The notes under the pieces: model-generated
Databases searched by the model: none
What the model was told of the DNA's origin: nothing
The model's input: only the letters and a program-made list of their open reading frames with translations
Translations under genes and position numbers: made by a program
NCBI GenBank assembly: GCA_030549335.1
Contig: JAUKPH010000026.1
Span: 744,001 to 808,000, forward strand
Direction: 5' to 3'
DNA: 64,000 bases
Origin: Pontederia crassipes
Lineage: Eukaryota; Streptophyta; Magnoliopsida; Commelinales; Pontederiaceae
In this document: one piece after another, positions 1 through 11,100 of the stretch
Layout: every line of letters starts with the position of its first letter
Numbering within the stretch: position 1 is the first letter of the stretch

Positions 1-440
1 TACACACATAAAAATTTCTTGAGTGACATGCAAAACATTGATAAGTTAAGTGTTGTTTAAAAATAATAGCATAGTTTGACAAATCACCTTGTTAGTCGAG
101 GACTGCTCATGTCGAAAGAAGATGCACAATCCGAAGTTGTCATTAAAACGAATATGTCATCATGATTGTCGGCAGCAAACGATTTATTGGGCCCCATAAT
201 ATCCTATATTACAAAACTTTTTAATCTAGCAGTCGCAATGTCATAATATCACAAAATATTTAAGAAATCAGCATGAGTACAGAGAGTATACCACGCTTGT
301 TATCAATCTTCGGCTGGCAAGGCAAGCGGAAGGATCTCGATCTCACGGGCTCATCTCACCGTTATTCGCCCTTTCGTAGCCCCCGCATTTCTTCGCCATC
401 TCGCGTGCCCTAGCCGCTCCACCTTCAACCAATGTCGGGA
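1..440. other. Unassigned stretch, no gene seen
   Basis: AT-rich up to about position 300, then GC-richer from 305 to 430. I see no convincing coding frame: the short frame on the minus strand at 351-584 runs out of this segment into LTR sequence and resembles no family I know. The segment ends where clear similarity to the Athila LTR begins. Confidence 0.4.
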
Positions 441-852
441 TGCTCGGTGGACTGATTCACTTGCCATATTAATCCCTTTGATGCTTTTAATCCTTGAACA
501 ACTTTTATTTGGACAATTTTCATGATGTAGTGCAAAGTTATCATTTCGGGCTTCCAAACTATTATTTTTTATTTTGGTTTTCAATTATGCACAACACCAA
601 ACCCCATTTGATTATTGAGCTGATTTTACTTGCTGTCATAATCCTTATTTGTTTAAATCTTATTATAAGACTTTGATGCTTGCTGTTTTAGCCCTTCTAG
701 CAATTGAAATAGGGCTACACAAAGGAGAAAAAGACCACCTACTTTTTGCTGTCCAAAAGCTGTCACAACAGCTGGAATTTCAGGCCATTGGCAGGTGGCT
801 TGAATCTAGAGAATGGAACAATTTGTTGCTGATCTAAGGGTTTAAGAAAGTC

Positions 853-860
853 ATATATAA
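853..860 (+). promoter_or_regulatory. TATA box of truncated Athila LTR
   Basis: ATATATAA lies in the position equivalent to the TATA boxes at 46759 and 56705 in the intact Athila LTRs, which supports the alignment and marks the probable U3/R region. Confidence 0.5.
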
Positions 861-1197
861 GCTGAAAACACTAAGGAATCAAGGGGAGGCGGGCCATTGT
901 TGAGGAGGAGCTGATTGGAGCTGGAAGGGGAGCTGATTTGAGCTGGAGTGAAGCTGATTGCTACCAACAGCCCTCAATCCAAGATGATTAGCTTTTATTC
1001 TTCATTCTATTGTGTATCTATGTTTGTAATTATGAGGAGCTAAACTCTATGTCTCCTAGGATAGGGTAGTAACCTAGATTAATTGTGGATGGATTAAGGA
1101 CAAGTCTGAATTCCTGCACTGATTTCAATTCTGTTTCCTGAAATCTGTTTTACATGAATCTGATTCTTGACATTGTAAGGTCCTATTTGTATTTACA

Positions 1198-1790
1198 ACT
1201 AAGAAGTTGTCTTTTGATCCATTCTTGTTCAAAAATGATCCAAGAATCAATGGCAAGTTTCTAGGTTCTAATCCAATTAAGAATCTGATTTCTTGAATTC
1301 TTAAATATATTTTTCCCCAAAATCTGATTTTTGATTTTGAATTCTGTTAAACCCGTTTCTATCATTGTTGAGCCCTGATTTAATTGATAACTGAGAGGTT
1401 ATTTATGGTTTCATTCTTGTTCAGAAATGAATCAAGAGGCAATGGTATTTCCAAGGTTTTAATCCTGAATTATTGAAAATCCTTCGATGCTGATTTTTGG
1501 TTTTCAAAAATGATTTCAAGAATCTGTGGGATTCTTCTTTGTCATTGTAAACCTCTGATTTTATTCAATCACTGAGAGGTGATTTTAATGTTGTCTTGAT
1601 GTTCAGAGATGGACCAAGAATGCAATGACGTTGCAGAATTCCCATATGTATTGTAGGTGCTGATTTCATCCAATCCCTTGGTAAAAATGTGGATTTCATT
1701 TGAATTTGCAACTGAGAGGCCGATTTAAAATCCTCTTGTAGTTTAGAGATAAACCAAGAAGTATTTGCATCAATATTGGATTGATTTCAT
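1198..1790 (+). repeat. Degenerate tandem units inside Athila LTR
   Basis: Four diverged copies of a unit beginning AACTGAGAGGT and containing TTGTTCAGAGATGAATCAAGAA start near 1199, 1387, 1573 and 1710. Spacing is about 185 bp, with a shorter last unit. The same array occurs in the other Athila LTRs. Confidence 0.6.
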
Positions 1791-2334
1791 CCCTGTTTAG
1801 TTGATTAAAGCATTTCCTTCATTTTCAAAGTGCAATTGATTGTAATCATTTTAGATTTCATTAAATTGTCAAAAATCAGCAAGGAATTTGATTTTGAGCC
1901 TAATGTTAATTTGATTTCAGTCAGGACCTCTTCTAATTCAACTTAGTTAATCAATCATATGAGAATATGATAATTAGTTCAGGATTAATTGAGCTGTGAA
2001 AACAGAAATTTTTCAAGTTAGATTAGATTTGAATTTTAATTTATAACTTGTTCCATTCCATCCATAATTAAGTTAGATGAACCCAACTCCTAGGAGAACC
2101 TTTCTCATTGAGTGTTAAACCCTTTGAGCCTCTAGTTTAGCATTTACAATTCAGTTTTGATAATTTTTCAAAAAATCCAAAAACAGTTATCATTTTAGCC
2201 ATTTATAGAAATCGGTTTTCAGTTTCCTTCAATTTCTTGGAATTTTAACTTTAGTTAAAGCTAATCTAGATTGTTTAGGGGGTCTTAGTCTTCAAATCAG
2301 CAAGTTATCACTACATCCCTAAATTTCACTATCA

Positions 2335-2544
2335 AGGACGAAGGGAAGACGATGTCACCCTCTGCCGATGTTACCCTTGCCCCCCCCCCCCCTCGCGCAT
2401 CATCAATGAACCGACTTAAATTGCGGATCTACTCCTCTCTTAATCGGCTTAAATCGATTCTGCTTCTACCAAACGATGTTGAACATGGATATGTGCAAGG
2501 GAAGCAAAACATTTGTGTTACAGCTTAGGGAATAAGGAGAGATG
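2335..2544. other. Junction between two repeats, with a 13-C tract
   Basis: Short non-coding stretch between the Athila LTR end and the first recognisable Chr-1 LTR sequence. It contains 13 consecutive C residues at 2380-2392. No gene seen. Confidence 0.4.
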
Positions 2545-3379
2545 GCTCCACAGGTCGTGATAGAACCCCATGTTTAACCCCCTACTATCACGGTCGTGCC
2601 CACCAGAGCCACCGCCATGCCACCCTATCATGGCCGTGACAACAAATGTCACGAGCGTGACAAAACAATGGGTTCCTTCCCATCTTTTCGTCCTTCCGTC
2701 ACGGCCATGTCAGAAGCTAAATTATGCGCTATTCAACCCTTTTGTCGTGGGAATCACGAGGTCTGTCATGGCTGTGACAGAGGCTTCTGCCAGCGCCGCC
2801 CACCTGTTTTGCCCGATTTTTACCCAGTTTTTATCAAATCTCTTTGAGAAAATAATCTTGAGCATTATGGACGATCTGCATATATTTTTTAGGTAAACGA
2901 GCATCATAAATCAGATCTAGACACATAAAAATCATGCATTATTCCAGATCTAGGGTTCTTCCTTCAAGGCGTACAACAATTCCTAGTCATGCATCCTAAC
3001 ATTTAGATCTAATCATGAATCATTGGAAAACATCTCGGATCTAATAAAACCTGTGGAAGGTCTCATCAAATTCCTAATAGGAGCATGGTGCCCTATTTCT
3101 CTCAATCCAATCATCACAGCATCGAGAGGGAAGAGAGGGATTGGATCCCCTTTACATACTTTTCAATCCTAGTTTTCTCTTCTTCTCTTTCGTCCTCTTC
3201 TTCCTCTTCCTCTTCTTCCTCCTTGTGCGTCCTATTGATCCTCCTCGAAACCTGGCCGTCAGGTGCACATATGAGGGAAAATAGTTTTTAAGAGAGGTTT
3301 GAGCTTTAAATAAGGAGAAATTATGAGGACTTTGGCCCAAAAGACCATATTACCCTTACTTAAAATTCCAAGTGTTACA
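2545..3379 (-). mobile_element. Chr-1 3' LTR, truncated
   Basis: Aligns with the right LTR (5668-7454) over its promoter-proximal half. Shared blocks include CACGG-rich repeats near 2560-2790, GATCTAGGGTTCTTCC near 2950, the donor-like GTATGT at 3154-3159 (minus) and the end GTGTTACA at 3379. An insertion of about 45 bp near 2877-2925 separates the two copies. Sequence corresponding to 5668-6750 is absent on the left side. Confidence 0.75.
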
Positions 3380-3392
3380 TCCTTCCCCCATT
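3380..3392 (-). promoter_or_regulatory. Chr-1 polypurine tract
   Basis: On the minus strand, AATGGGGGAAGGA lies directly before the LTR start TGTAACAC, as expected for the plus-strand primer of reverse transcription. Confidence 0.75.
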
Positions 3393-3415
3393 AAAATAAA
3401 ATTCGTCCTCGAATT

Positions 3416-4775
3416 TTAACTTAGGGTAGAATGCTTACCAAATAATTTTGAAAATTGTTTCTTCATTTCATCTTTTAGGTCCCATGTTGCTTCAGTGCCG
3501 TTGTGGTGCTTCCATGAAATCCTCGCCATTTTCACCACCTTGTTCCTCAGGCGAGTACTCTTCATATGTGAGGTCTTCTTCTTTGAGTACTCTTCATATG
3601 TGAGGTCTTCTTTGATGGTTGGTTCTTCAATCACCACTACATGGGATCTGTCATAGGTGTATTTGCGAACCATAGACACATGGAAGACATTATGGATCCT
3701 GGAAGATGAAGGAGGAAAGGCCAGTTTGTATGCTCCTTCTCCAACTTTTTCTAAAATCTAAAATGGTCCAATGTACCTAAGAGTCAATTTTCCTTTTCTG
3801 GTGAATCTGATGACTCCTTTGTAGGAGACACTTTCAACAACACGGGATCTCCAACTTGGTAGATCCGTTCCCATCTTTTCTTGTCTGCATAAACTTTATG
3901 GCAGTTTTGAGCTGACATCATCCTTTCTTTGATCAGATCCACTTTATCTGCATACTTATCTATTAGTTCGGGTCCTAGTAATCTTCCTTTACCAACTGCA
4001 CTCCAACATGTGGGAAACCTACAAGGTCTTCCATACAGTGCCACGAATGGTGCCATCTTTATGGAGGAATGGTAGCTATTGTTGTAGCGAACTCAGCTAA
4101 GGCAAGATGATCACCCCAGCTGCCTTGCCAGTCTATACCACATGCTCTTAACATGTCCTCCAGAGTCTAGATTGTCCTTTTACTTTGCCCAACACTCTAA
4201 GGGTGAAAGGCAGTACTATAGTGCAATCTTGTACCAAAAACATGCTACAATCCTTTCTAGAATCTTGCTGTGAACCTCGAGTCTCTATTCGATACAATGA
4301 AAATATGAATTGCATGTAACCGGATAATCTCATCCACATATAATTGTACCATACTTGCAGTTGATTGCCTAACATTATATGGTAAAAAGTGAGCAGACTT
4401 GGTCAATCTATCCACAATGACCCAAATCGCGTCATGGCCTTTCTGTGCCCTCGGGTGACCTACAGTGAAGTCCATTGTGTTCTCCTCCCACTTCCACTAA
4501 GGTATGAGTAGTGGATTCAGCAGTCTTGTGGTTTCTAGTGCTCAATCTTCACCTATTGGTAGACTAAACACTTGGACACAAATTCAGCCACCTCTCTTCT
4601 CAAATCCTTCCACCAAAATGTTCTCTGAAGGCCTTTGAACATCTTGGTAGTTCCTGGGTGAATAGCAAATTATGACTTGTGACACTCAGTCAGAATTTCT
4701 TTCTTAAGCTCTTTGTCTTCGGGTACCCACAGTCTGTCTTGAAACCTATTGGCATGCTCAAGTCTTGAATCTACA
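3416..4775 (-). pseudogene. Integrase + chromodomain remnant of Chr-1 pol
   Basis: Minus-strand frames give, in order, the integrase HHCC zinc domain (about 4760-4560), the catalytic core (4475-4257, HDAIWVIVDRLTKSAHF), the C-terminal core (4056-3784, ALYGRPC) and a chromodomain-like tail (3679-3416, ending around EATWDLKDEM). The chromodomain places the element among chromoviruses, whose chromodomain is thought to guide insertion to heterochromatin. The frame is interrupted by stops and frameshifts, and the residues at the usual SDRD motif read SNRD, removing the second catalytic aspartate. A 29-32 bp duplication (3557-3615) disturbs the region just before the chromodomain. Confidence 0.85.
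3557..3615. repeat. Imperfect 29-32 bp tandem duplication
   Basis: The block GTACTCTTCATATGTGAGG and its continuation are repeated head to tail; the second copy is 3 bp shorter. It lies inside the Chr-1 pol remnant and duplicates about ten codons upstream of the chromodomain. Confidence 0.8.
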
Positions 4776-4872
4776 CTCTCCAAGATGGAATATGTGGCAG
4801 TGAGAACAAACCTTACCTTTTCGTCCCCCTTCAGTCTTCGAGTATGGCTTGGAGTCTTCCCTTGTCTTTCTT

Positions 4873-5519
4873 CTATTGTTTCCTTGACTCCCTATTTTGC
4901 TCATACTTCTTTTGTGTGTCAATCTCCCTTGCTAACTTGGTTTCTAAAGAGATTGCTTTGTCCATCATCTCAGGGTCACCACATTTGGCATTCATCCTCA
5001 AGCGAGGATTCAGTCTTTTGATAAAGTGGTCAACCCTCAGTTCTACATCTTCCTTCAGAGGACTATACCTCTCAAGTTCCAAGAACTTGTTGAGGTATTC
5101 CGCTATAGTCAAGCTGGCCTGCTGTAGATTCATCAATTCAACCTGTTTCTCCCCGCTGACATGTATAGGGAGGTAGTGGTTCCTGAAGGCCTTCTTGAAA
5201 TCCCTCCAGATGATCTCATCATCTTCATCGAATTGAGGCCTTGTCACTAACTTCCTCCAGTGACGTGCTTGATCAACTAATTGATGGGTAGCCAGGTTGA
5301 TCCTATGTCAGTCAGAGCAGTCCATGCCTTGTTTGGATTCCTCTTCCCATTGAAGGTTGGGGGATGCAGTTTAAAAAATCTTTCAATTCTTGAGCTCGAG
5401 TGGCCATATTGCCTTGAGTCTGCGTTCCTCTCCATAGCACGAGCCATGCAGGTCATGCTCTCGATCAGTTCCCTTTGGTTCTTGAAGTGTTTGAAGGACC
5501 TCCTAGCTCCATCCTTCAT
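4873..5519 (-). pseudogene. Gag remnant of Chr-1
   Basis: Two minus-strand frames (5519-5277 and 5247-4873) carry pieces of a plant retrotransposon gag. The first has FFKLHPPTFNG, typical of the gag N-terminus. The second has WRDFKKAFRNHYLP followed by a core (EYLNKFLELERYSP, FIKRLNPRLR) that matches the retrotransposon gag family. They are out of frame with each other, and the segment expected between them is missing, indicating a small deletion plus frameshift. No CCHC zinc knuckle is visible. The next recognisable minus-strand sequence is integrase. Confidence 0.8.
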
Positions 5520-5653
5520 AGAACATTAACCAATGTTAATCATATTGCACAAAACATACATACTCTTTACCTTCGATGACTGCTTATGACGGTTGCACAT
5601 GGACTTAGACACTTAACAGTTCTATGACATACTTAACTTAGGTCCTAACTTAC

Positions 5654-5665
5654 GCTCTGATACCA
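5654..5665 (-). promoter_or_regulatory. Chr-1 primer binding site (initiator tRNA-Met)
   Basis: On the minus strand TGGTATCAGAGC follows the 5' LTR end after a 2-nt spacer. This is the classic complement of the plant initiator tRNA-Met 3' end and fixes the element's orientation. Confidence 0.9.
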
Positions 5666-5667
5666 AT

Positions 5668-7454
5668 TGTAGCACCCCAAATTTTCACCCTAAAAGCTAG
5701 AGGAGAATTAGGTCATTTCGCCAGTGTTAGTCCGTTTGCCATAACATCATCATAAAAAAAATGATAAACATACTATTGCGAAAAATCATTAAACATGAGA
5801 ATAAAATAAAATGATCTATAATTCAGCGGAAAACTTAATAAAATAGTTCCATCATCATGCCACAAAACTAAGAAAATTCATTCATTATTTCATGACTCTT
5901 CTAAACAAAAACTCTAAAGACTTGTAACACATTATTCCTATGCCATGTGCAACTTCGCTGTCATGAGGTGTCAACCATCCATCCAAGCATATCAGTTACC
6001 TACACGGTTCCAAAGTGTACGATTTTCTAGTTAAAGTTTGTAAAAGCCATGTAATGATATGCATCCTAAGCAAGATACTACATGACATATATAAACAGTT
6101 CATAAGCATGAAATAAGCATGCATGAATGCCATGTCACAATCATAAGGAACATGTCAATCCTCCATATTGTAACATCAATAGTAATAGTAAGCATAGTTG
6201 ACATGATATCTTCTTCATCAGTTAACAGTTAGTTAGTCAGTAACAGTAAGCACACCAAGTCACTAGCACTTATCATTACCTTGCTTCAGCAATATCCTCA
6301 GGGTTGCTTCATAACCCATTGCATCCCACTTTCGTGATCATTAGTTCCTTCAGTTTAGTCAGTCGGTCTTTGATCTTATCAGTAATTGAAGAATCAAGTA
6401 GTTACCTCTAATAGGCAATATAGACCATGGAGCCGAGGCTCCGTGGGAATAGACATACCGTTGTCGGTAAGATACAGTTATTCCCCTACGAAATGCTAAC
6501 TCCAAAGTGCAAGTCATAGTAATTTCCAGAGGGAAATTCTAACACAATGGAGCAGGGCATAGTATTTCCTGTGATCAGTTTGAGGGGCGACATGTAACAG
6601 TATTCTTCAATTGGGTTCATTATTATCACAATCTTCAAACAATTTACGTCGCTCAAACTTCGGATTTTAACCTAGTTACGACTGTCTTCATATACAATCA
6701 CCAAATACTAATACATAATAGTAAATACCTTAAATATATCATATATTAGTTTTCTGGTCTGTCACGGCCGTGCTTGGGTTGCTTACGGCTATGACAGAAC
6801 TCCATGTTTAACCCCCTTGTCTCATGGCCGTGCACAAGCTAAATTATGTCTGCCTTTCAACCCTTTCATCACGGGCGTGACGGGGTCTGTCACGGACATG
6901 ACGGGGTCCATCATGGTTGTGACAAAAGTTTCTTCTAGCGCCGCCGCTCCCGTTTTGCCTAATTTTTACCTAGTTTTTATCAAATCTCTTGGGGGAAATA
7001 ATCTTGAGCATTATGGATGAATCATGCATTATTCCAGATCTAGGGTTCTTCCTTCAAGGCATACAACAATTCCTAATCATGCATTGAAACATTTAGATCT
7101 AATCATGAATCATAGGAAAACATCTAAGATCTAATCAAACCTGTGGAAGTTCTCTTCAAATTTCTAATAGAAGCATGGTGCCCTATTTCTCACAATCCAA
7201 TCATCACAACATTGAGAGGGAAGAGAATGATTGGATTCCCTTTACATACCTTTCAATCCTAGTTTTCTCTTCTTCTTTTTCAACCTCTTCTTCCTCGTTA
7301 TGCCTCCTATTGATCCTCCTCTGAACCTGGCCGTCAAGTGCACATATGAGGGAAATGAGTTTTTAGCAGAGGTTTGGGCTTTAAATATCGGAAGATTATG
7401 AGGGTTTTGGCACAAAAGACCATATTGACCTTACTTAAAATCCTAGGTGTTACA
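5668..7454 (-). mobile_element. Chr-1 5' LTR
   Basis: 1,787 bp bounded by TGTTACA/TGTAGCA-type ends (minus strand: starts TGTAACAC at 7454, ends GGTGCTACA at 5668). It contains a TATA-like TTTAAATAT at 7380-7388, a pyrimidine-rich leader, a donor-like GTATGT near 7244-7249 (minus), a CACGG/GACGGGG-rich block at 6765-6910 and AT-rich distal sequence. No coding frame. Confidence 0.85.
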
Positions 7455-7483
7455 TTGAAGGAAATGCCTTGGCACATATTATG

Positions 7484-7696
7484 TTAAAGAAGTAAATGCC
7501 ATTGACTTTAAGGTGATTCAGACTTCTCAGGAAATAATGCCATCACCTGAAAGGGTGTTTGAAATTTTCTAGGGGCCATTGACGTAGCTGTAATGATGTT
7601 GCCCTGAGCCTTCAATTAAGCAAAGATGAAAGATGAGGGCAAGAAATAAATGCCTTTCATCTTATAATGATTGAGATTTTTGGAAAATAATGCCAT
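7484..7696 (+). repeat. Irregular tandem repeat, left part (target of NA1)
   Basis: Copies of a unit with AGTAAATGCCTTTCAC and GGAAATAATGCCATCACC followed by GGTGTTTGAGATTTTCC. The copy at 7686 is cut by NA1 and continues at 18142. Several unit halves can pair with each other (CACC...GGTG). Confidence 0.7.
7692..7696. repeat. NA1 target-site duplication, left (GCCAT)
   Basis: GCCAT immediately before the 5' LTR, identical to 18142-18146. Confidence 0.9.
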
Positions 7697-9276
7697 TGAT
7701 GTATGCAAAATACAACATATTTTAGATTATTATTTTAATTAATTTTTCTGTAATTTGATCATGGCATGCATCATTTTTAGTCACTTTTAATCGTAATTCC
7801 GGATTTATCAATTTTAATTACTAATTCTTTGAATATTTTAATTGTGGATGGATTAACTAAATTTTGATAATTATTTTGCAGGAAAAGTCGAGATTAGGAT
7901 AAAGAATTTATTTCTTACGGCTGAGATTTGGCTTTACCCACAAGACGTTTTGGCCGAAATTAAAAGGCGGTAAAGATAAAAGGAATTTTATCTTTTGGGC
8001 GTAATGGCATGAAGATGATCACTTTTTGGCCGAGATTCAAAGGGTAACAATTAAATGATTTTATCTTTTGGGCGTAACAAGATTAAATTCTTTATTACGA
8101 CCGAGATCTATAGGGTGTAAAGATAAAAGAAAGACGTTTTGGCCGAGATTCAGAGGGGGTAAAGATAAAAGGATTTATCTTTTGAAAGAATTATCATTTT
8201 TGGCCGAGATTTATCCGTGAATTTAAATTCGACTGTACATCACAATCAACAGGAAGATCCGTCGACACCTATAAATATGTGAAGAATCCATCGTTCCAAA
8301 GTGTGCTATGAAGTTTAGGTCTCTTCCACGGAGAGTCGTGAGCTCTGCAGGCTACGACCAAGAGGAGAGAGGTGCGACGGCTGGAGGTTGATCGCGACCC
8401 TGATCAAGTCCGAGAGACTGCCCGACTGTTTGCCAGATTCGAGATCTCTATTTTGGGTGTAATTCTTTCAATTTTTATGATTTGTATTTTATTATCTCTC
8501 CGAAATTTCTAGGATGAACTCCATGTTTTTAGGATTATTATTTTAGGAGATTATTAATTGAAGGGAAATGTTTGGACCCTATTTTATTTGCTTTAATCTT
8601 TTCTGATCAATTATTAATTATGTTTAATGCTTTTATATTAGTTAATTAAATTTCTGAATTAGGCTATAGCAGTTTGTGGAGTGTTTAATTTCAGAATTCA
8701 TTATACTAATTATAATTGATTTTATTTGGAATTAATAATTGACATAAATTTGATAACTAGTGTGTGGAGAATCAAGTTTGTGTGGTCTATTAATCTATAC
8801 CAGTTTGTAGAGTGATTAATAGTCTAGAGAATTCAATTTAATGCATCTTAATTTTAATATGATTTTGGGGGTACCAGTTGTGGAGACTTCAATTCTTATT
8901 AAATTAAGATAGTTCTATATGATTAGATTGAGGGATGCCAGTCGTGGAGACCATAAGTTAATCATGTTAGATTACTTTAGGGAGACTCTAATCCATCTTT
9001 AAAGATTAAATTTATCTTTTATGGTTCAAATATTTATCCTGATGTATTTTCATCCTAAGGCCTAACTTCAACACCACTATCTTATCTTTATTTTATTTTA
9101 TAAAACTCATTTTCAAAATACATGTTTTTTTTCTCTCTTATTAATTAATAAATTCAGATATTAAATTAATAATATTCCTCGTGGGTTCGACACTCTTACT
9201 CCTTTTTACTATATTACTTGAGCGACTAGTGCACTTGCTAGCGATTTTATTTTGCTACATCATCTCATACGCATCA
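7697..9276 (+). mobile_element. NA1 5' LTR
   Basis: 1,580 bp, TGATGTATGC...ACGCATCA. Compared with the 3' LTR it has lost several CGGCCG sites by transition (for example CGGCTG at 7919, CGACCG at 8099, CGACTG at 8230). Confidence 0.92.
8270..8277 (+). promoter_or_regulatory. TATA box, NA1 5' LTR
   Basis: TATAAATA, repeated at 17137-17144 in the 3' LTR. Transcription would start a few tens of bases downstream and run through the leader into gag. Confidence 0.6.
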
Positions 9277-9282
9277 AGTTTT

Positions 9283-9300
9283 TGGCGCCGTTGCCGAGGA
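9283..9300 (+). promoter_or_regulatory. NA1 primer binding site (tRNA-Asp)
   Basis: TGGCGCCGTTGCCGAGGA starts 6 nt after the LTR and matches the complement of the plant tRNA-Asp(GTC) 3' end at 17 of 18 positions, judged from memory of that tRNA. Confidence 0.88.
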
Positions 9301-11100
9301 ATATTTTATTAATTAATTTCTGATTTTTATGAATTATTAGGAGATGTAAATAAAGTGTAAATAATTCTCTGTAAATATGTACTATTTGTTTTAATTATTT
9401 TTATTTCTGTGAATAATCTAATTTGTTTTCTTTTGCAGATAAAGGTCACAACATTTTTAAATTGTCGACTTTCGGCTTAAAATTCTGTCGCCGTCTAATG
9501 GTTTTACGACCGAAATTTATTTTATCGGCTTTACCGATTACGGCCTTACAATATCGATTCTGAGTTATAATCTTCTGTTTGGCCGTAATGTTTTTATCCG
9601 AACGTTGTTTTACGCCATGAGTAATGGATATTGATTTGACCTTGTTTCGCCCGGTTTATCCATGGTTTAAATTTTTTTTACGCCCTATTCGAATCAGTTT
9701 CGACTTTCATTCTCGGCCGTAACGTTTTAATTGTTTGAACTTTTCACATTGATTTGATTTCATTTTGGCCAAAGTGGTTTGTTCTATTTGATTTGATTTC
9801 GTTATTTTACGGCCGTAAAGAATCGACTTAATTCAGTTTCGGCCGTAATGATTATTTGTCGCCTTAACAGTTGGATTCGTGTTTCAATTGCTGTTACGAC
9901 CGAGACCTGGATAGCTTTTTGTTTTACGCCCAATTGAATCATGTCGATTTCATTTCGACCGTAATGATAATCTTCTGACTCGCTTCGGCTTTAATAGCAA
10001 TCTTTATCTGAAATTTACGGTCGAGATTTACTTTATCCACATGATCGAATTGATTTCTTTCTTTGCGCATTGAATTAAATAAGAATTCGATTAATGCACG
10101 ATTTTACGGGCGAAAAATCTCCCGCACATACTTTTTACGCTTTGGATTTTCTTATTGCCAACAATTATTTTCTAAACTACTTCTCGGCCATAATGTTTTC
10201 TACTTTGTTTTATGCCACGATTTATTGATTTCAAGTTTTCTTTCTCGGTCGTAAAAAGTTTTCTTTCAAGTTTTCTAAACTACCGTGAAAAAATCCATAA
10301 AATGTTTTCAAGTTTATTTATGGATTTTCTTTCTCGGCCGTGAAGGATCACGTTCGACTTAATTTTCATCGATTTACGACCGATATGAATCTTACTCTTC
10401 TTCGGCCGTAAAGGATTAAATCGTCGACGTTGCGTTCGATTTTTATTTCGGTCGAACACCCTGTTTAGTTTTCTGTCTTACGGCCAAAATTCCACACTAA
10501 GTAGTTTGTTACGGCCGTAATTTAATTGGTTTACGCCTTCACGTTGAATCCTTTTGACACTGTTTCAATATTTTCACGGCCGAATGAGCCTCGGATTACT
10601 AATCTAATTTCGGCTGTAAATCTATTTATGTATTACGGCCGATTAATCTTATTTCCTCTCTGAAAATATTTTTTTGTTAATGTCTGATTATTAACTTTGC
10701 GGCCGCAAATTAGTTCTGATTCATTTTGTGCCGTTTATTACATCATCGTTAATTCTTCCAAGTTTTACGATCGAACGAGTGCTTGATTTTTACGACCATC
10801 TAAGTGATTTACTTTCTTTCGGTTGATATTAATGTTTGGCATTTGAATTGGTTTTCGAGTTTTGATTTTTCGACGTATTTGATAATTTTTCTGTAAATTT
10901 TGGTGGCAATAATTAGGTTAATTTCTTCCGGACATTAATTTTGACAACCTAATGAATTTTTTATAATAGCCGAAAGACTTTTTATGTTTATCAATTTAAA
11001 TCTTATTTCTTCATGACCTATTATCTGCATTTCTTTCTTCTTGTATATATTTTTATTTTATTCTTTTATCTTACATAAAATTGGTTGTTGGAGGTACTAA
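9301..11100 (+). other. NA1 non-coding leader rich in CGGCCG motifs
   Basis: 1.8 kb of AT-rich sequence with no useful frame, studded with TTACGGCCG-like words, for example near 9718, 9811, 9838, 10336, 10402, 10511, 10576, 10636 and 10700, and with decayed forms such as TTACGACCG and TTTACGCC. The 12-bp palindrome TTACGGCCGTAA is perfect near 9808 and 10508. Confidence 0.8.

Larger units (their letters stand above)
441..2334 (+). mobile_element. 5'-truncated Athila-type LTR (remnant)
   Basis: From about 441 the sequence follows, in order, the 3' two thirds of the LTRs of the 45.7-58.8 kb Athila element. Shared landmarks are the GATGCTTTTAAT block, a TATA box, a conserved GAGGAGCTAAACTC block near 1036, the series of GAGAGGT...CAGAGATG units and the LTR end ACTATCA at 2334. 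After the end the sequence does not continue into a primer binding site, so this is a solo-LTR remnant or the 3' LTR of a lost element. The LTR start is missing, so no TSD can be tested. It is more diverged than the two LTRs of the 13-kb element are from each other. Confidence 0.8.
2545..7454 (-). mobile_element. Chr-1: deleted chromovirus (Ty3/gypsy), minus strand
   Basis: Two related LTRs flank a short internal region with an initiator tRNA-Met primer site at one end, a purine tract at the other, a gag remnant and an integrase-chromodomain remnant. Protease, reverse transcriptase and RNase H are missing, so the element could not move by itself. The internal region (3380-5667) is 2.3 kb, against roughly 5 kb for an autonomous chromovirus. 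The 3' LTR lacks its distal part. The right flank begins TTGAA at 7455, but the matching left TSD is lost with the truncated LTR. Confidence 0.8.

Noticed and set aside
351..584. 77-codon minus-strand frame as a possible host exon
   Set aside because: Crosses from unassigned DNA into the Athila LTR remnant and shows no known motif or splice context.
2380..2392. 13-C run as a biological signal
   Set aside because: A homopolymer at a repeat junction; its length may be a sequencing artefact.
2570..2896. Open plus-strand frame of 108 codons
   Set aside because: Lies within the Chr-1 LTR; the equivalent frame is broken in the other LTR and no protein family is recognisable.
9283..9300. tRNA-Asp gene fragment
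   Set aside because: Only the 18-nt complement of the tRNA 3' end is present, directly after an LTR: a primer binding site and not a tRNA gene.
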